Positions 35,657 through 47,849 of a DNA stretch of 64,000 nucleotides are shown here, piece by piece. Below the pieces are notes generated by a model that was given only the letters and a program-made list of their open reading frames with translations, was not told the origin of the DNA and did not search any database. The stretch is from Synaphobranchus kaupii (taxonomy: Eukaryota > Chordata > Actinopteri > Anguilliformes > Synaphobranchidae). The stretch covers positions 54,554,157-54,618,156 of the forward strand of contig CM056381.1 in assembly GCA_029718625.1 (NCBI GenBank), in the 5' to 3' direction. The position numbers were made by a program, and so were the translations under genes. Each line of letters begins with the position of its first letter. Within the stretch, counting starts at the first letter, position 1.

Positions 35657-36669
35657 TATCATTTCAGTCCTGAAAAATATCCGTAACTCCTGGCAGAAAC
35701 TAAGAGACATCCAGTGAAACGGTTCATATTAAACCACCCAGCTTAATCAGTTTAATAGTGGCCTATACTTACACTGTAAAAAGAATAGCATATCATAAAA
35801 AACGGCAGCAATGTTGCCAGTGACAACGAAGGGCGAAAACTGTATGAATGCTGTTACTTCAGTGAAACCATGCAACAGTTGTTTTACAGTGTAGGCTACT
35901 GTGAAAAAATACTGTATATTTCAAGTAAAATGTTTGCAGATTTTTTCAGAGCACTGTCAACATCATGTAGAATAATGGCAATAACTAACAGTCATCCCCT
36001 AAAATAACAGGAATTATACATTTTCTTCCATTCATTAAATGGTTTTTCACTGGCAACATTGCTGCCAGTCTTTTCACCGTGTTCTTTTCCAGTGTAACCA
36101 ATCCAATTATATCACTAATGTATCACTGCATTATACTTCCTGTTGTTTGTTTTGTTTTAACTTTGCTGGCATTTTGCCAAGTCCACTGTTTTTAATTTGA
36201 CTGTCTTGTTTTATGCCCTGTAAGGTGTCCTTGGGTGTCATGAAAGGCGCCCCAAAATAAAATGTATTATTATATTATTATTATTATTATAATTATGCAA
36301 AATCTTTCATTTAAATATGGCTATTTGTGGCTGGAGTAATTTACTTAATTTGATCACCCACAAAGTGTGAAATGATGACGTGCAAATATTTTGGCTGCAC
36401 ATGCAAAATAACACCCCTTATTTGGGATCTTAGTATATCGACCCCTTAGTATGTTAAATTGTTGATGATCAAGTCCGATTGTGATAGCCAGCCAAAGTGA
36501 TACACTTTTCCCCCCAGGGTTGCACACACATTCTCTTTTGTTTACAAACAAGAAATGGGTCTATACACTTCTGTGGTGTTTCCCCACCTTTTTTTGGATT
36601 CACCAGATAACTTACTTGAGTTGAATGGACATTGACTCAACCCTCACAATTCTGAATTAGAAAAAAGTC
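35657..36669. other. Spacer
   Basis: Contains a pair TTACACTGTAAAAA (35770) and TTTTACAGTGTAG (35882) with GGCAGCAATGTTGCCAGTGA between, suggesting a small MITE. AAAATAAAATGTATTATTAT near 36254 looks like a LINE 3' tail. No gene. Confidence 0.45.
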
Positions 36670-37901
36670 AGTGGGCTCTATCTTGGTGATCTTGGCGCTT
36701 GGTCTAAGCAGTCCATTTTGGGCATGTCCAAGTCCACTTTTGCTATTTTAACGGCGTGTTTTTTGGGCGCTAAGCACGGCGCAAGGTGCAAATGGGCTCA
36801 ACCTAGTCGCTTCATTAATTATAGGTGTGTCTTGGGCGTGACATGCAATAAACCAATCAAAATGTCATATCCCATTCCCTTTAAAAGCCTGCTTTTCCAC
36901 CTTGGTGGATTGCTTGATGGCGAAACAGACATGCTCATGCGTGTTTAGTGTGATCAAGGAATAGGCTAAATGGAGTATGATCAATATTATTCTGACTAAC
37001 CATTCCTATGAGTTCCCGGTAATTCCAGACAGGGCTGTTATTTTACAAAATATAAGCGGTTAAATTTTGTAAAAAGGACCTGCAACAGCTGAGAATAAGC
37101 TATCAATGGCTTCAGTCTCACCTTAGAAAACGCCAAATTAGCCTGGTTGTTCAGCGAATTTCGTTTGATTATGCAATGCAAGTGTCAAACATCAATTCCA
37201 TGAGGCTCATGGAGTTCTCGAAGTTCAAGCTTCATCCAAAGTTCATTAGGCTACCTGCATAGTAATATTGATTAATAACATAAATACCGTTATTTTGCCT
37301 CAATGATGACACCAAATACAATAAAGCTGTCAGGTTGGCAACCCATATGTTCACGCATATTTCCCCTTGTTTTATAATGTCCTGTTTATGGAAATGTGAC
37401 CAACCTGTTTTACTCGTAGCGTAATGCTTTAAAACAATCCACTTTCCCAGGAAGACCGTGAAACGTGCAACTTACCGCAGGGGAAACAGAGAACATGCAG
37501 CGCACATGCAGAGAATGGCATTAAAATTAATTGTGAATTAATTGTGTAACGTGCTGCAAATTTGTTTTCGTTTCTAATTAGATGCTTAGTTCTCTTTAGC
37601 CCTTAACAGCCTGAACTATGAAATAATTGACAGAAAATTCTAATTTTTTGAAATTGAAGTGGTTATTAGGCCTCTTAACAAAATGCAATAAAAAAAAATA
37701 CATTTATATTTGCATATGTGATTTTTTCTTTGTATCACATTTGATACATCAGGCATAATATGCACTTTGGTAACAACTTATTATTTGTAAACAAAAACAC
37801 ACCTTTTTCTTTTCAATAATAACATGTGTCTTAACTTCAATTGGTTTTGTTCTTTTTTTCCAAACAGCTACCCTTTTTCAACCTTCCTTTTCAACCTTCT
37901 T

Positions 37902-40618
37902 TTATTTCGCTTTGTGGTGTGGAACGAAACAGTTTCTGTCCTTGTTCAGGCACAGGTGGACACTACATTTCCTACAGTAGACATGTGAGAAGTGATTGCC
38001 TGTGCAGTATTTGCATCTCTGCCGGGTTTCCCATGTTGGAAAGTGATCAATGTGTAAGACGGGAGTCAATGTGGGAAAGGCTGCCATGTGTGAAGAAACT
38101 TCAAAGGACCAGAGGGCCTTGTAATGAAACAATATAACTCTGACTTCCTTTGGGTTTTCATCCCATTTGTTCTCAAGGATGTTCTCACCTGGAAGTGACT
38201 GTGATAAGAGGAAGTTGGACTGTTTGGTCATGGGTGTGTTTGTGTGTTCTAGGGGCACTTATGGCAGAAGAGGCCATTAAGCCCCTGGCCAAAACAATAC
38301 ATCTGGGATCTGTCCCGTCTCTCAGGCTGACACCTCAGTTCATTGCACCCCCCTTCTCTCCTGGGTTAAGCAGAAACTTCAGTTTAAATGGTCAACAGAC
38401 CCGGTACAACTTACAAACCTTGCACATGTGATTCTTATATTGTTACATTATGTCTTATGTAGTAGTAACAGGAATTGCATGTAAAATGGTTCATCAGAAG
38501 GGAATTTTCATGACAACTGCAACATAATAATATTTAATCTGTTAATAATAATCATAATGGTAAGCTGTTTGGTATGGATGTAATCCAGTAAAATCAAGGA
38601 ATCAAATGAGATACATTTCATACCAAATGGAGTTTAATAAAACATAGTTCCAATAACTCAGGAAAAACTGTAACACTGGAATGTCCTCTCTGGTAATCAA
38701 CTCCTTTTCCCCTCACCCTACTCAGCAATGGTGGGGGTCTAGATTCCTGATTCGACCACACCTCCAGGTTAATTTATGGCACTGCCGCCTGGTGCAAATG
38801 CAGGGGTTTGGCTTAAAAGAAAGGGAAACAAACCGATCTGGGAGCATCGTAACCGATCTCCCACACCGTGCAGATTGTGCGCATACTCTATGTGTTTGTG
38901 TTTGGAGAATCGTAACTGATCTCCCACACCGTGCAGATTATGTATGTATGTATGTGTGTGTAGCTGAAGCAGGCCGGTAAGATATTTACTCTGTGTTTCT
39001 TTTCTTAATTTGTATGTTTTGTAATTGACCTAATTTTAAGATAATGACCTACCTGCCTGTGAATAAATTCTTATTATTTTAACTTGCGTGGTCTCCATGA
39101 CTCTAATCCTTTTTTATACCCTTTCAGCCTAAATTACGACTGAATACTCGGGGAAAATTCTGACCAATGACCAACTGATCAGTGGCGGGGTACAGAAAGT
39201 GGAATGACTAAGTTGGATAGGCGGCTAAGGTCGGCCATTAACAGGATTAGTTGAATGCACGGCTCTGGGAATTTGACGTGGAGAGCCCATGGACGTTTTA
39301 CGTCGGTTCTTGTCAAATTAGCCTTAAGGAGCCCTTTGAGTGCACACTGACCTGGGCTCGCAACTATCGATGTAAAATATAATACATGTATTGTGTTGGC
39401 CAGACCCCAACCTCTGAGTTTCTCCACCGAACTGAGATTCGGCAATAGTGCTAATCCCGGGAGCATATATTGAGTAATGGTGGCATACAAGGAAGAGTCG
39501 AGTGTACTCACTCTGAGCTTCACGCATGATTAAAGTAAATTCTAAATTATATTTTAATATAGAGTCGAGTAAACCAATTGTAACTGTTACGCTTACTGTT
39601 TGGGATCATAGATATATTCAATGTGTCGTTCAGCTCCTGTGTGTGTGTTCTAATGCTTCCATTGGAATATTGACATTTGGACGACAGGTCGGATATATCC
39701 GTAATGACAACATGGCCCCGTTTACGAACGGAGAATTATAAGAATTGTACTGATCCGTTTCAGGCCTGTCTTAAGCGGGATATGGAGCAGCGCATTCATA
39801 TCTGACTCATGGCGACGGACTCAGTAAATTCTTAAATGTACTTGTAATATATACATGACCGGAGGATAAATCACTGAACTCTTTTTTATTTACATCACAA
39901 CAGAAAAGGAAAAACATATTTACTCCTTCCCCTCCAGCTATTCCCTCATTGGTCTAGCTGTGCGGGTTCTACAAATGCCATCCTTTCGCACATCTGGAGG
40001 CACACTAGAGGTTGGCCTTTTCCGAGGTGGTGGTGTTTCGGCTTCTGGAGAGGATAGTGGTCTGCCACACTTGACTTGGCCTTTTCCTGCCCTAATGAGA
40101 GAAGTGGCAACAGAAGCCTGAAACTTTCGCAGGGGCATGGTTTTGTTCTGAGGCTCCAGCTTCTTCTGGTCTCTTCTGTAGAGGATCCATGCATTTATGA
40201 CTGCCACTGTGACAGTGTGCCACCAAATGTACATGTACCATCTTCTACATTTGAAGCTGTACTTGTAGAGGGCAGATAGCATATCTTGGAGGTCAACACC
40301 TCCCATGAATGTGTTGTACATTTCAACTATGGCTGGTCGGGGAACCATAACATATGTTTTGGTTTTGCGATCCCAACGTTTCACTTCTCCTTCTGGTTCG
40401 ATGCCAACAAAAGAAGACAGTAGGTTCACAGCTTTATTGTCACACCATCTGACTATGATGATGTTTTCCTGGTTGACTCTGAAATCCATGGACCCTCTTC
40501 CTTTCTTCTTCATTTCTTTTTCCTCCATCATGTTGCAGTCTTGTACCCTGTTCATTCGGAAGACAGCCTCAACGTGTCTGAAGATGTGCAGATAATGGCT
40601 AGCTGACTTCAAAGACAA
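37902..40618 (-). pseudogene. piggyBac (PGBD-type) transposase C-terminal remnant, split by an LTR
   Basis: The frame 40618-39978 contains IIIVRWCDNKAVNLLSSFVG, VPRPAIVEMYNTFMGGVDLQ and WWHTVTVAVINAWILYRR, the third-Asp region (GGVD) and following helices of piggyBac transposases. It then reads into an inserted LTR after PPDVRKDGI. The frame resumes at 38052 with DHFPTWETRQ and the cysteine-rich domain RCKYC, HVYCRKC, HLCLNKDRNCF, ending at 37902. The cysteine-rich domain binds the element ends in known members. The N-terminal half with the first two catalytic Asp is absent, so the enzyme is dead. Codons remain open on both sides of the LTR, so the LTR insertion is probably recent relative to coding decay. 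Confidence 0.85.
38053..39973. mobile_element. LTR-like insertion, 1.9 kb, inside the piggyBac transposase
   Basis: It starts TGTAAGACGGGAG and ends GGGTTCTACA (TG...CA), flanked by the 4-bp duplication AATG (38049-38052 and 39974-39977). Removing it with one AATG rejoins the codons GGC-ATT-GAT-CAC of the transposase in frame. AATAAA occurs near 39062 on the plus strand. No internal retroviral genes are present, so it is taken as a solo LTR; the family is not recognised. It also contains a duplicated CGTAACTGATCTCCCACACC phrase near 38849 and 38910. Confidence 0.75.
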
Positions 40619-41384
40619 GACAATTCAATCACTAATAAATTGGACATTGTGTAACGTTAGCTAGTACCATTGCAGTTTCTAGTAGCACAAACCATGGCAT
40701 CTGTTAGCTAGCTAGCTAGCTATGTTAGCAGGCAATGCTAAATAGTTAGTGCTAGCATAGTACTAGATAGTGCTAGCAATACAATAATCATTCAATGATT
40801 TACCGCAAAATTACCTTATAAATATTTGCTCTACAGATCACATTTCAAACTTTAATTACCTTAATCAAACCATCAAAATAGTTTAGTATGCACTATGGTA
40901 GGAATAATGCATATTGCACAAAGAAAAACAATACAATGATTATTGAGTAAAATTGCCCTTTTATATACATTATACCTGCTGTATCAAATTTGCTACACAC
41001 ATTTTCCACTCGTTTTTACCATAAACTAAAATGCAAAATGTAAAGTAATTATGAGTTGCTTCAGCTTATCTAATCACTCATTTTGAAATATTAGTAAAGA
41101 TATAAATGCAAAACTCACCGTAACCTCCTCAAAACAGAAAATTATATTGGGTGGTGAAAAATGCTGGTGATTAATTAGAAGCGACCATTTTGTGACATAC
41201 GGTCTGAGGCACTCTGAATACTTGCAATGCAAAAGTTATCCACCAGGGGGCAGCGGGCATGTATCAGATTGTATACAACAGGTTTTTGAGCAAAGTATTG
41301 ATCATATTGATGATGTAATAGGTCTCTGAAATCATCGTATCAAATATGATACAAAAGGCGATTAAGAAATAGTTTTGTTCATTT

Positions 41385-42770
41385 TGTCATGGTTTTTTAC
41401 CCTTTTTCCCTTGCGGTCGTTTTCCTCGGTTGCCATGCGTGGACGCTGCTCTTTTAGTGGAGTTTTGGCTCCGCCTCGTGTCTTTCGCGGAGTTCTCATC
41501 AGCGTTCACACGTGTGTGTGGTTGCCTGAGAGCTACATAAGCCTCCGTTTCCTTCGTTCAGGGCTTCGATATTGTTTTGCGTTATTTGCACTGTTTTGTA
41601 TACCGTTTTGGTATTCAGTGTTTGTTGGGTGTGTGTTTTTGTGCCATTATGCTACTCGCCTGTTCTTACGCTTCTCGTTACCGAGGCAGGGCGTTTATTC
41701 TTTCTGGCTCTTCTTTAGTCACTTAGCTTGTAGAAGTATGGGACCGCAGTTCTCTGCTCTATTCGCCTTTCTATAGTCTCTCCTGAGAGAGACCGGGCGT
41801 TCACGCTTTTACTTAGTTACTTAGCTTGTAGAAGTATAGGGCAGCAGTTCTTTTTTTCCATTCGCCTTGTTTGGTTTTCTTACTGAGAAACCAGGCGTTT
41901 GTGCTTCTACTCATTTGCGTGTGACAGTGAGCCGGTTAGTAGCTTCGGTACGTTTATTCCGTTTTGTCTCCTTCTCGTCGACTACGTTTCCCCTTTGTTG
42001 AGAGGCAGGGTTTTATCTATACTGAGAGGCAGGGCGTGTATTTTCTACTAGGCTTGCGTTAGTTTTTTTTGCTAGTAAAGGTATGGGACGGCGGTTCACT
42101 GTTCTATTCACCTGTAAAATGTTTCTCTCTCCTGGGAGATCGGGCGTTTATCCCTTTATGTTTTTTGCATGTGACTGCGAGCCTATGAAAGTAGCCATTG
42201 AACGTTAGATCTCTGTTCCTTTCGCCTTCTCGTTACCTTTCCCTTTATTGAGATGTAGGGCCATTATTTTTCACGTCTTGCGTTTGGCACACTGCCGGTA
42301 GGTTAGGACATGGAGACTGCTTCCCTTTAATTCCTGCAGCAAGCAGTACCCTCTGTTTTAGAGTTAGGGAGTGATTTTTCGCTTGTTGCATTCTCCCTTG
42401 ATTACTCTATTTTATGTCCTTTTGTTTGTTACCTATGAGGCAGCTCCTCTCGTTTCACGTTAGCATCTTGTTTGTTCACTGTTTTGTATACGTTTTGAGT
42501 ATTCAGTGTTTTTTAGCTTGTTGTGTTTACTGAGCTTGAGATGTGTTGCTCTTGTGTGACGTTCGCCCGGTTATACGGGTCGTTTTTAGTTACGCCCCTT
42601 TTTTCCGAGTTCCCGTATTTCCCTCCAGTGAGAGTAGGAACTAGGTTATTTGCTTTAATCCTTATATTTCCCTATATATGGGGTCTCTCCGTATCAGTGG
42701 CTTTCGAGCTTAAAGAATCCCCTTGCTGCGTGTGGTCCCTCGAACCTCACACGTCACGCCCCCCATTACA
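41385..42770 (+). mobile_element. Solo LTR, 1.4 kb, same family as 25940-27661
   Basis: It starts TGTCATGGTTTTTTACCC and ends GCCCCCCATTACA. The flanks CATTT (41380-41384) and CAGTT (42771-42775) are a 5-bp duplication with one change; the uninterrupted Harbinger-like copies read CAGTT here. Confidence 0.85.
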
Positions 42771-43240
42771 CAGTTATGGAATAACAGGTGAAATCAGCTG
42801 GGTTTTAATAAGCTGAGAGTATGGAAACCTGGTCACTGTAATTTAAAAAATATGAAGGAAGAAGAAGAATAGCTAAGGTTACAATTTAGTTAACATGGTG
42901 ACATTTATCTCCGTTTTTTAACCATAGGCTATCGAAAAAACCTTATGCACAGTGAATCCGCTGTAGCCTAGGCTATTTGAAAAACAATAAATGCAATATT
43001 CACTGGACAAGGTTTTGAACTTTTTTCAGTCACAAACACCATTCTATTTACTGACAGGCTGTATTCCTAGATAAACAGAGCTGTATTATAATGACATCTG
43101 AAGAGCATTTTCAGAACTCAAATGTCCGTCTATTGCCGTGTGTGAGTTTTCCATTGAATGACAATTCACGCATTAGGCTTGATATAGGTGTTATCAGCTC
43201 CTTTTTAATGGATAGCCATTGTCCCATACCATCGCACATC

Positions 43241-43868
43241 GCTAAAGAGAAGACGCACGCTGTTGCCTGGCAACCATCTTCAGCCTACATGGAGACGTGG
43301 ATGTTGCAATGTTTGAGAAGATGCCGTAACTGGGGACGCCGAGGACCGCCGCAGAGCGGCGGGGTTAAAAGATGCAGAAGGATAAATACCATGTCTCCAT
43401 CTGCATCGCGAGAGTTTGAGTACCTGATGCTGGCAATCACCACAACCATCACGACGCTGCACTACTACTGAGTTTTGCGCTAACTTTGGTTAACAGACTG
43501 TCAGTAGTTTACCCGTAACTGGATCGATTGTAGCTGAATGACATCTAAGCTGCATTCTCGCTAGACCAGGGAGAGAAGACCTTTCTGCCATCTGGACGTG
43601 GGTCTGATTTTGGACATTTGCTGCCTGGTGAGAGCATGCAGCCTGTGTAGCCAAACTGTAAATATTGTCGAGTTGTTATAGATTTAGAGAATAGCTAAGT
43701 TAGTTCTTACCATAAGTGTCTGTGTTATTAAACATTTTGTCTTTTAAATCACTTTGCGCTTCACTGGGTTTATCTTTGAGGTTGTGGTTTGCGTTTAAGT
43801 GGCTTAGTGTTACCTCCACTACTGTACACCTGATTACTGCAACACAGGTGGATTTTGGGACGTAACAG
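43241..43868. other. Unclassified sequence, possibly an LTR end
   Basis: Begins where Harbinger-like copy 4 breaks off. It has ATTAAACATTTTGTC near 43729 (poly(A)-like signal) and stops in GGGACGTAACA just before the DIRS-like element. That order suggests the 3' part of an LTR, but no start or target duplication was found. Confidence 0.35.
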
Positions 43869-43980
43869 GAACTCATAGAACATGGTTATAGTTGTAACCG
43901 TTCATTCTATTTAGTTCCTCTGACCATTAGGGTCGTCAATATGGATGACATACCCAAAGTGTCAGGAGGGACTATCATCC

Positions 43981-45534
43981 TTACGTGGATGTCAAGGCTG
44001 CAGGTAAGAAGGTTGCACCGACTGTTGAGCCTGGCGCCACATTGACATGATAAAACCTCATAAATGTGCATGGGGACGTCCACATCGCCGCTTCACAAAT
44101 TTCTTCAAGAGGTACGCCATCCAGGGCTGCCCATGAGGCAGCTGGTGGATCGGCCTTGGATATCAATAGGAGAGGGTTTAGCGCTAGCCTCATAGGCCAT
44201 GGCTATTGCCTTCACTACCCACCGGAGAGGCTTTGAGCCACGAGCGCTGTCCTTTTAGTCTTGTCATAGCAGACAAAGCGTTGCCCTGTACGTCTGAAGG
44301 AAGCAGTAGCTTTGACGTAGCATCGCAGCACCCGCACTGGACATGTCAGGTGTACGTTCCACAGGTCCTCTCCTGGCAGGGGGCGAAGCGCCGCCAGCTC
44401 GTTCGGCTGGTTGGTGTGAAATGCCAAAACAATTTTGGGCAGGAACGATGGATTAGGCCACAACGTGACTACTGAGTCGGCCGGTCTCCACCTTAGACAC
44501 TCACTTTGTGCTGACCTATATTCTCTGTGGAAGTACGGCGGCGGAGCGATACTTTACGTTACCTACGAATTTAGTGCTGGCACTAGTCGACTACAACAAC
44601 AAAGAAGAGCAACAAGTTGCAATGGCTACGTTCGCTCCACCACCGTACTTCCACAGAGAATATAGGTAAGCACAAAGTAAAGGATTCAATGATAGTTTGA
44701 CTTCAAAAATGATGGTATAAACACTCAAAATAACCCTGATAGACTGTCGTCGTATTTTATTTGCTTTGGGTGCACTGTGGAGTGTTTAAGTGCGTTTGGT
44801 AGTGGATGCTACCGGTTACCTTAGAATTGTGCTAGCATTAGCAACGTGTGTGTGTCCAAAAGAAGGGACAGCATGGAATTAGCTGAAAATGGTTTCCATC
44901 AATCAACTACATCATGGGTAAGTTGTAATTGAGACATTACGTCCAAAATTCCAAACTATCCCTTTAAGGCTGATCGTCTCGAGAGGCTTATAGGGCTGAA
45001 CCGTGAGCACTCGTGGTACCAAGGGGAGATCACCAGAGGGAGCTACCAGTGACCTCGCAGGTCTCCGCCGCCGGGCACCCTTCATGAACTGGCTGACAAG
45101 GTAATGGCTCCCTGCAGGCTTGTTATGTACCCAGACATGCCTGCTGAATATGGCAGTCTCCGTTTTCAGTGTGCTGGCTGCTTTCTCGTTATCAAGTAAG
45201 GACTGTAAAAAGTCCAATAGTACAGGAATCGGACAGTGTACGGGGTCCGAGCCTTCTCTTAGCACCATGTGCTGAATTGCTGCCACATATACCCATAGGC
45301 CCTCCTCATTGAGGGGGCTCTGGAGTTGAGTAGCGTCCGCTGGACGGGGGAGCCGCACTCCGTTATCGATCGGTCGGGCTCCACAGCAGCCATAACCAGA
45401 GACTCATCATGTTTAGTCGAGGGCGCCAAACAGTGCTGCTCTGTTGTGATAACCGTTCCTCCCGCACTTGAATTTTCCAAGGTGGATCGTAAACAAGGCA
45501 GAGGACCATGGGAAACCAGGGTTCCATTGGCCAT
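43981..45534 (-). pseudogene. DIRS1-like tyrosine recombinase, broken by a MITE
   Basis: The N-terminal core-binding part (45358-44970) contains PVLLDFLQSLLDNEKAASTL and VSQFMKGARRRRP. It stops at the TTAA of an inserted MITE. The catalytic part resumes at ~44505 (LRWRPADSVVTLWPNPSFLP), with CPVRVLRCYVKAT and GQRFVCYDKT, and ends at 44193-43981 with AAMWTSPCTFMRFYHVNV, which holds the tyrosine region (FY). About 30 residues around the first catalytic Arg are lost at the MITE, and the H-x-x-R block is not legible. This enzyme would insert the circular DNA form without an integrase. Confidence 0.85.
44505..44966. mobile_element. TTAA-type palindromic MITE, left half truncated
   Basis: The right end CCAAAATTCCAAACTATCCC followed by TTAA (to 44966) and the arm from 44660 match 16555-16768 and 18610-18638. 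The inner palindrome CTGACCTATATTCTCTGTGG (44512) and CCACAGAGAATATAGG (44650) is present, while the left outer arm is missing. Confidence 0.75.
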
Positions 45535-45678
45535 CTGGGGGCTACCAGCAGGAGCTCATGGTGGCTCGTGCTGAGCCTGTGCAGAGTCACATTGATCAGC
45601 GACTCGGGAGGAAGCGCGTATAGCAGGCCGTCCGACCATTCACGCGCTAATGCGTCTATCCCCAGGGGATTCGAATAC

Positions 45679-46700
45679 TCATTCAGGGCGAACCCCTGGG
45701 GGCAATGAGTAGACTCTTGAGAGGCGAACAGGTCTGTTTGAGCAAGACCGCAGCGCCGCCATATGTCCTCCACCACCTTGGGGTGGAGACGTCATTCGCC
45801 GTGATGAATCCCCTGGCGAGATAGTACATCTGCTGTGCCATTCTGAATACCTGGTAGGTGAATGGCACACAGGGAGGTAAGTCTGGGAAGTGCCCATGTT
45901 AGCAGGCGCTGGGTCATTTCCAACGATCGGCGGGTCTTTAGACCGCCCTGATGATTTATGTGATATACTGCTGAGGCGCTGTCTGACCTCACTATCACAT
46001 GTTTGCCCTGTAGTACGGGCAAGAAATGTCTCAGTGCTAGAAATACTGCCTGGGGTTCGAGCACGTTGATATTGCCCAACTGATGCAGTCGAGTCCATAA
46101 CCCCTGAGCTGGGAGGTGCTGGCCATTCGGGACCCCTTCTTTCAGGCGGCTCAATCGTCGCCATGGGCAAAAGTAGCTGGCAAAATTGACACGTTACCCT
46201 GATTCAGGTATGACGGTCCCACCTGGGGTGCGAGAGACTTGGCGTTCAACCAGCGTTGAAGTGGCCTAGCTGTCAGAAGTCCGAGAGGTACAACTACTGA
46301 GGCGGCCAAGATTAGGCCCATAAACCTCTGAAAAGTCCTAATTTTGAGGAACCGATTCACTTGGAACAGAGACACCGTGTCGAGCACAGTGCTGTATTGG
46401 AATCAGCTGGCTCTTGCCGTAATTGGCGTCGATGTCCAACTCCGTGCTCCAACATCTCGACAGTGTGTAGAAAGCGTTGTACCGTACTATTGTGCACATA
46501 CCAGCCAATCATCTGGGTATGATATGATTCTCAGCCCCCTCATAGATAGAACCACGCTCATGGGATGTGGAAAATACACATCTTTCAAATCCACAGCCAT
46601 GAACCAATCTCCTGTATGTACGGCGTGTATAATGTTCAAACATCCGGAGCATCCGGAAAGTGTATCGTTTTAGATATATATATATTTAGGTCTCTCAGAT
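45679..46700 (-). pseudogene. DIRS1-like reverse transcriptase and RNase H remnant
   Basis: The reverse transcriptase is reduced to GDWFMAVDLKDVYF (palm motif A, near 46600) joined after a deletion to LRIISYPDDWLVC (motif C, YxDD-type with a following W, near 46520). Next come FQRFMGLILAASVVVPLGLL (connection, 46330) and the RNase H block VIVRSDSASAVYHINHQGG with LPGIQNGTADVLSRQG (46154-45792). The following frame to ~45540 (DLFASQESTHCP, DALAREWSDGLLYALPP) is the usual DIRS extension. Frameshifts and the deletion make it inactive. Confidence 0.85.
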
Positions 46701-46800
46701 CCAGTACCAGTGAGAGCCTTCCAATTCACCAACTGGTGTCAGCAGCCTGACCACCAGATGGACCTATGTTCTTATGTCGTGAGTACGATACCATTACATG

Positions 46801-47707
46801 TTACTTGAAGGAACGGGCAGACGGACGATGAAAAGCTCCCCTGCCATACGCAGGCTGTGTGTCCCTACTAATCATTGGTTGAGACCAGCGCACACCAAAA
46901 TGTTGAGGGGGGGGGGGCCTCTGCCGCTCCCTGTGTCTTAATGCCTCTCCAGACTGTTCCAGTGCCTGTCTGGCTGCTTCAGTGAAATCCCGGCCGAAAA
47001 CAACTGGCAGGTCCCTGATTGTTCTCAATGTGGCGTCTCGTAGGGGCGACTGAGCCAACCACATTTGACGCCGAATTTCCGTGAGCAGGGACATTACTTG
47101 GCCTAATTCACGGGTCAATAAACGAAAACGCTTGAAGCGATGCGTCACTCAATGAGGTATCAACCTCTGCACTAAGCATCGTCAGTGACTGCCCTTGACA
47201 GCGAATTACCAATTTGCACCGCTGTGACAGTCGCTTTATATGTTTTATAGAGCAAATCATCTGTTACTCTGCGTTGTGGCCTAGGGCAACGGGCGTCTGC
47301 CTGGACCGCTCCTGCAGGGACACCACTAATGCCACAATGGCAGGTTCCACCAAGGGCTTTTTTGGTCCCGCCCATGGCCCGCCGTGTCTGACATGGATGC
47401 AAACGTCCTATAATCTTTGGCCAGCCGATACATATCAGGGCATGCCAGCCCTTATTAAGCTCCGCCCGAAAATCGTCTGATGCTGGCATGGCAAATTGTG
47501 CCCCCTGAGGGGCCTGTCAGTGAAACCTAGACGCCCCCCAAAGTGGTGGCCTGAGGCATCTCGCACATGCGTGCCAAGGCCGCGCGGGGAATGGTTTCTA
47601 GAGAGGCAAAGTATCCAAGCCTCTTCACAACCCTCTGTCAAATTGGTCTGCTGTCTCGGACCGACTCTGACTAAAGTAGGTGTTTGACGCTGCTGTAGAA
47701 AGGGCAT
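46801..47707 (-). pseudogene. DIRS1-like Gag-type frames
   Basis: Three overlapping frames (47707-47435, 47489-47172, 47148-46801) are pieces of one coding region split by frameshifts. The last contains LGQVMSLLTEIRRQMWLAQS and REREVRQ-like basic stretches, ending in an Arg/Pro-rich tail; it corresponds in place and character to the ORF1 product of fish DIRS elements. Function by analogy: nucleic-acid packaging. Confidence 0.6.
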
Positions 47708-47849
47708 AAAAAACCATCACAATCAGCTGTTGCGCTGCCGCGCATAGCTGCGTAACTTCCGCGGATACGTTGCCGCCCTTGCCAGCCTTGCCCTTTTTCC
47801 GTGCAGGGTGGCGGGAGTACCCTTACATTTCGGTGCAACCTCCTAGGGG

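Larger units (their letters stand above)
37600..41361 (-). mobile_element. piggyBac-like element with decayed transposase
   Basis: It sits at a TTAA of the host element: TTAA survives at the right (41362-41365), while the left copy appears changed (TTTAG at 37595-37599). The inverted ends are poorly matched. Inside is a C-terminal piggyBac transposase remnant on the minus strand. After removal of the inserted LTR the element is about 1.8 kb, too short for a whole transposase with ends. Confidence 0.65.
36673..43240. mobile_element. Harbinger-like element, copy 4, carrying large nested insertions
   Basis: The left end GGGCTCTATCTTGGTGATCT (preceded by AGT) and the sequence up to ~37598 match copy 3 inverted. 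The match resumes at 42771 (CAGTTATGGAATAACAGGTG) and runs to ~43240, where it stops abruptly before the other end. The 5.2-kb gap is filled by a piggyBac-like element (37600-41361) and an LTR (41385-42770), separated by a short host remnant at 41362-41384. Confidence 0.82.

Noticed and set aside
38150..38980. Plus-strand frames of 93 and 99 codons
   Set aside because: They lie in the 1.9-kb LTR insertion and one consists of its internal duplication.
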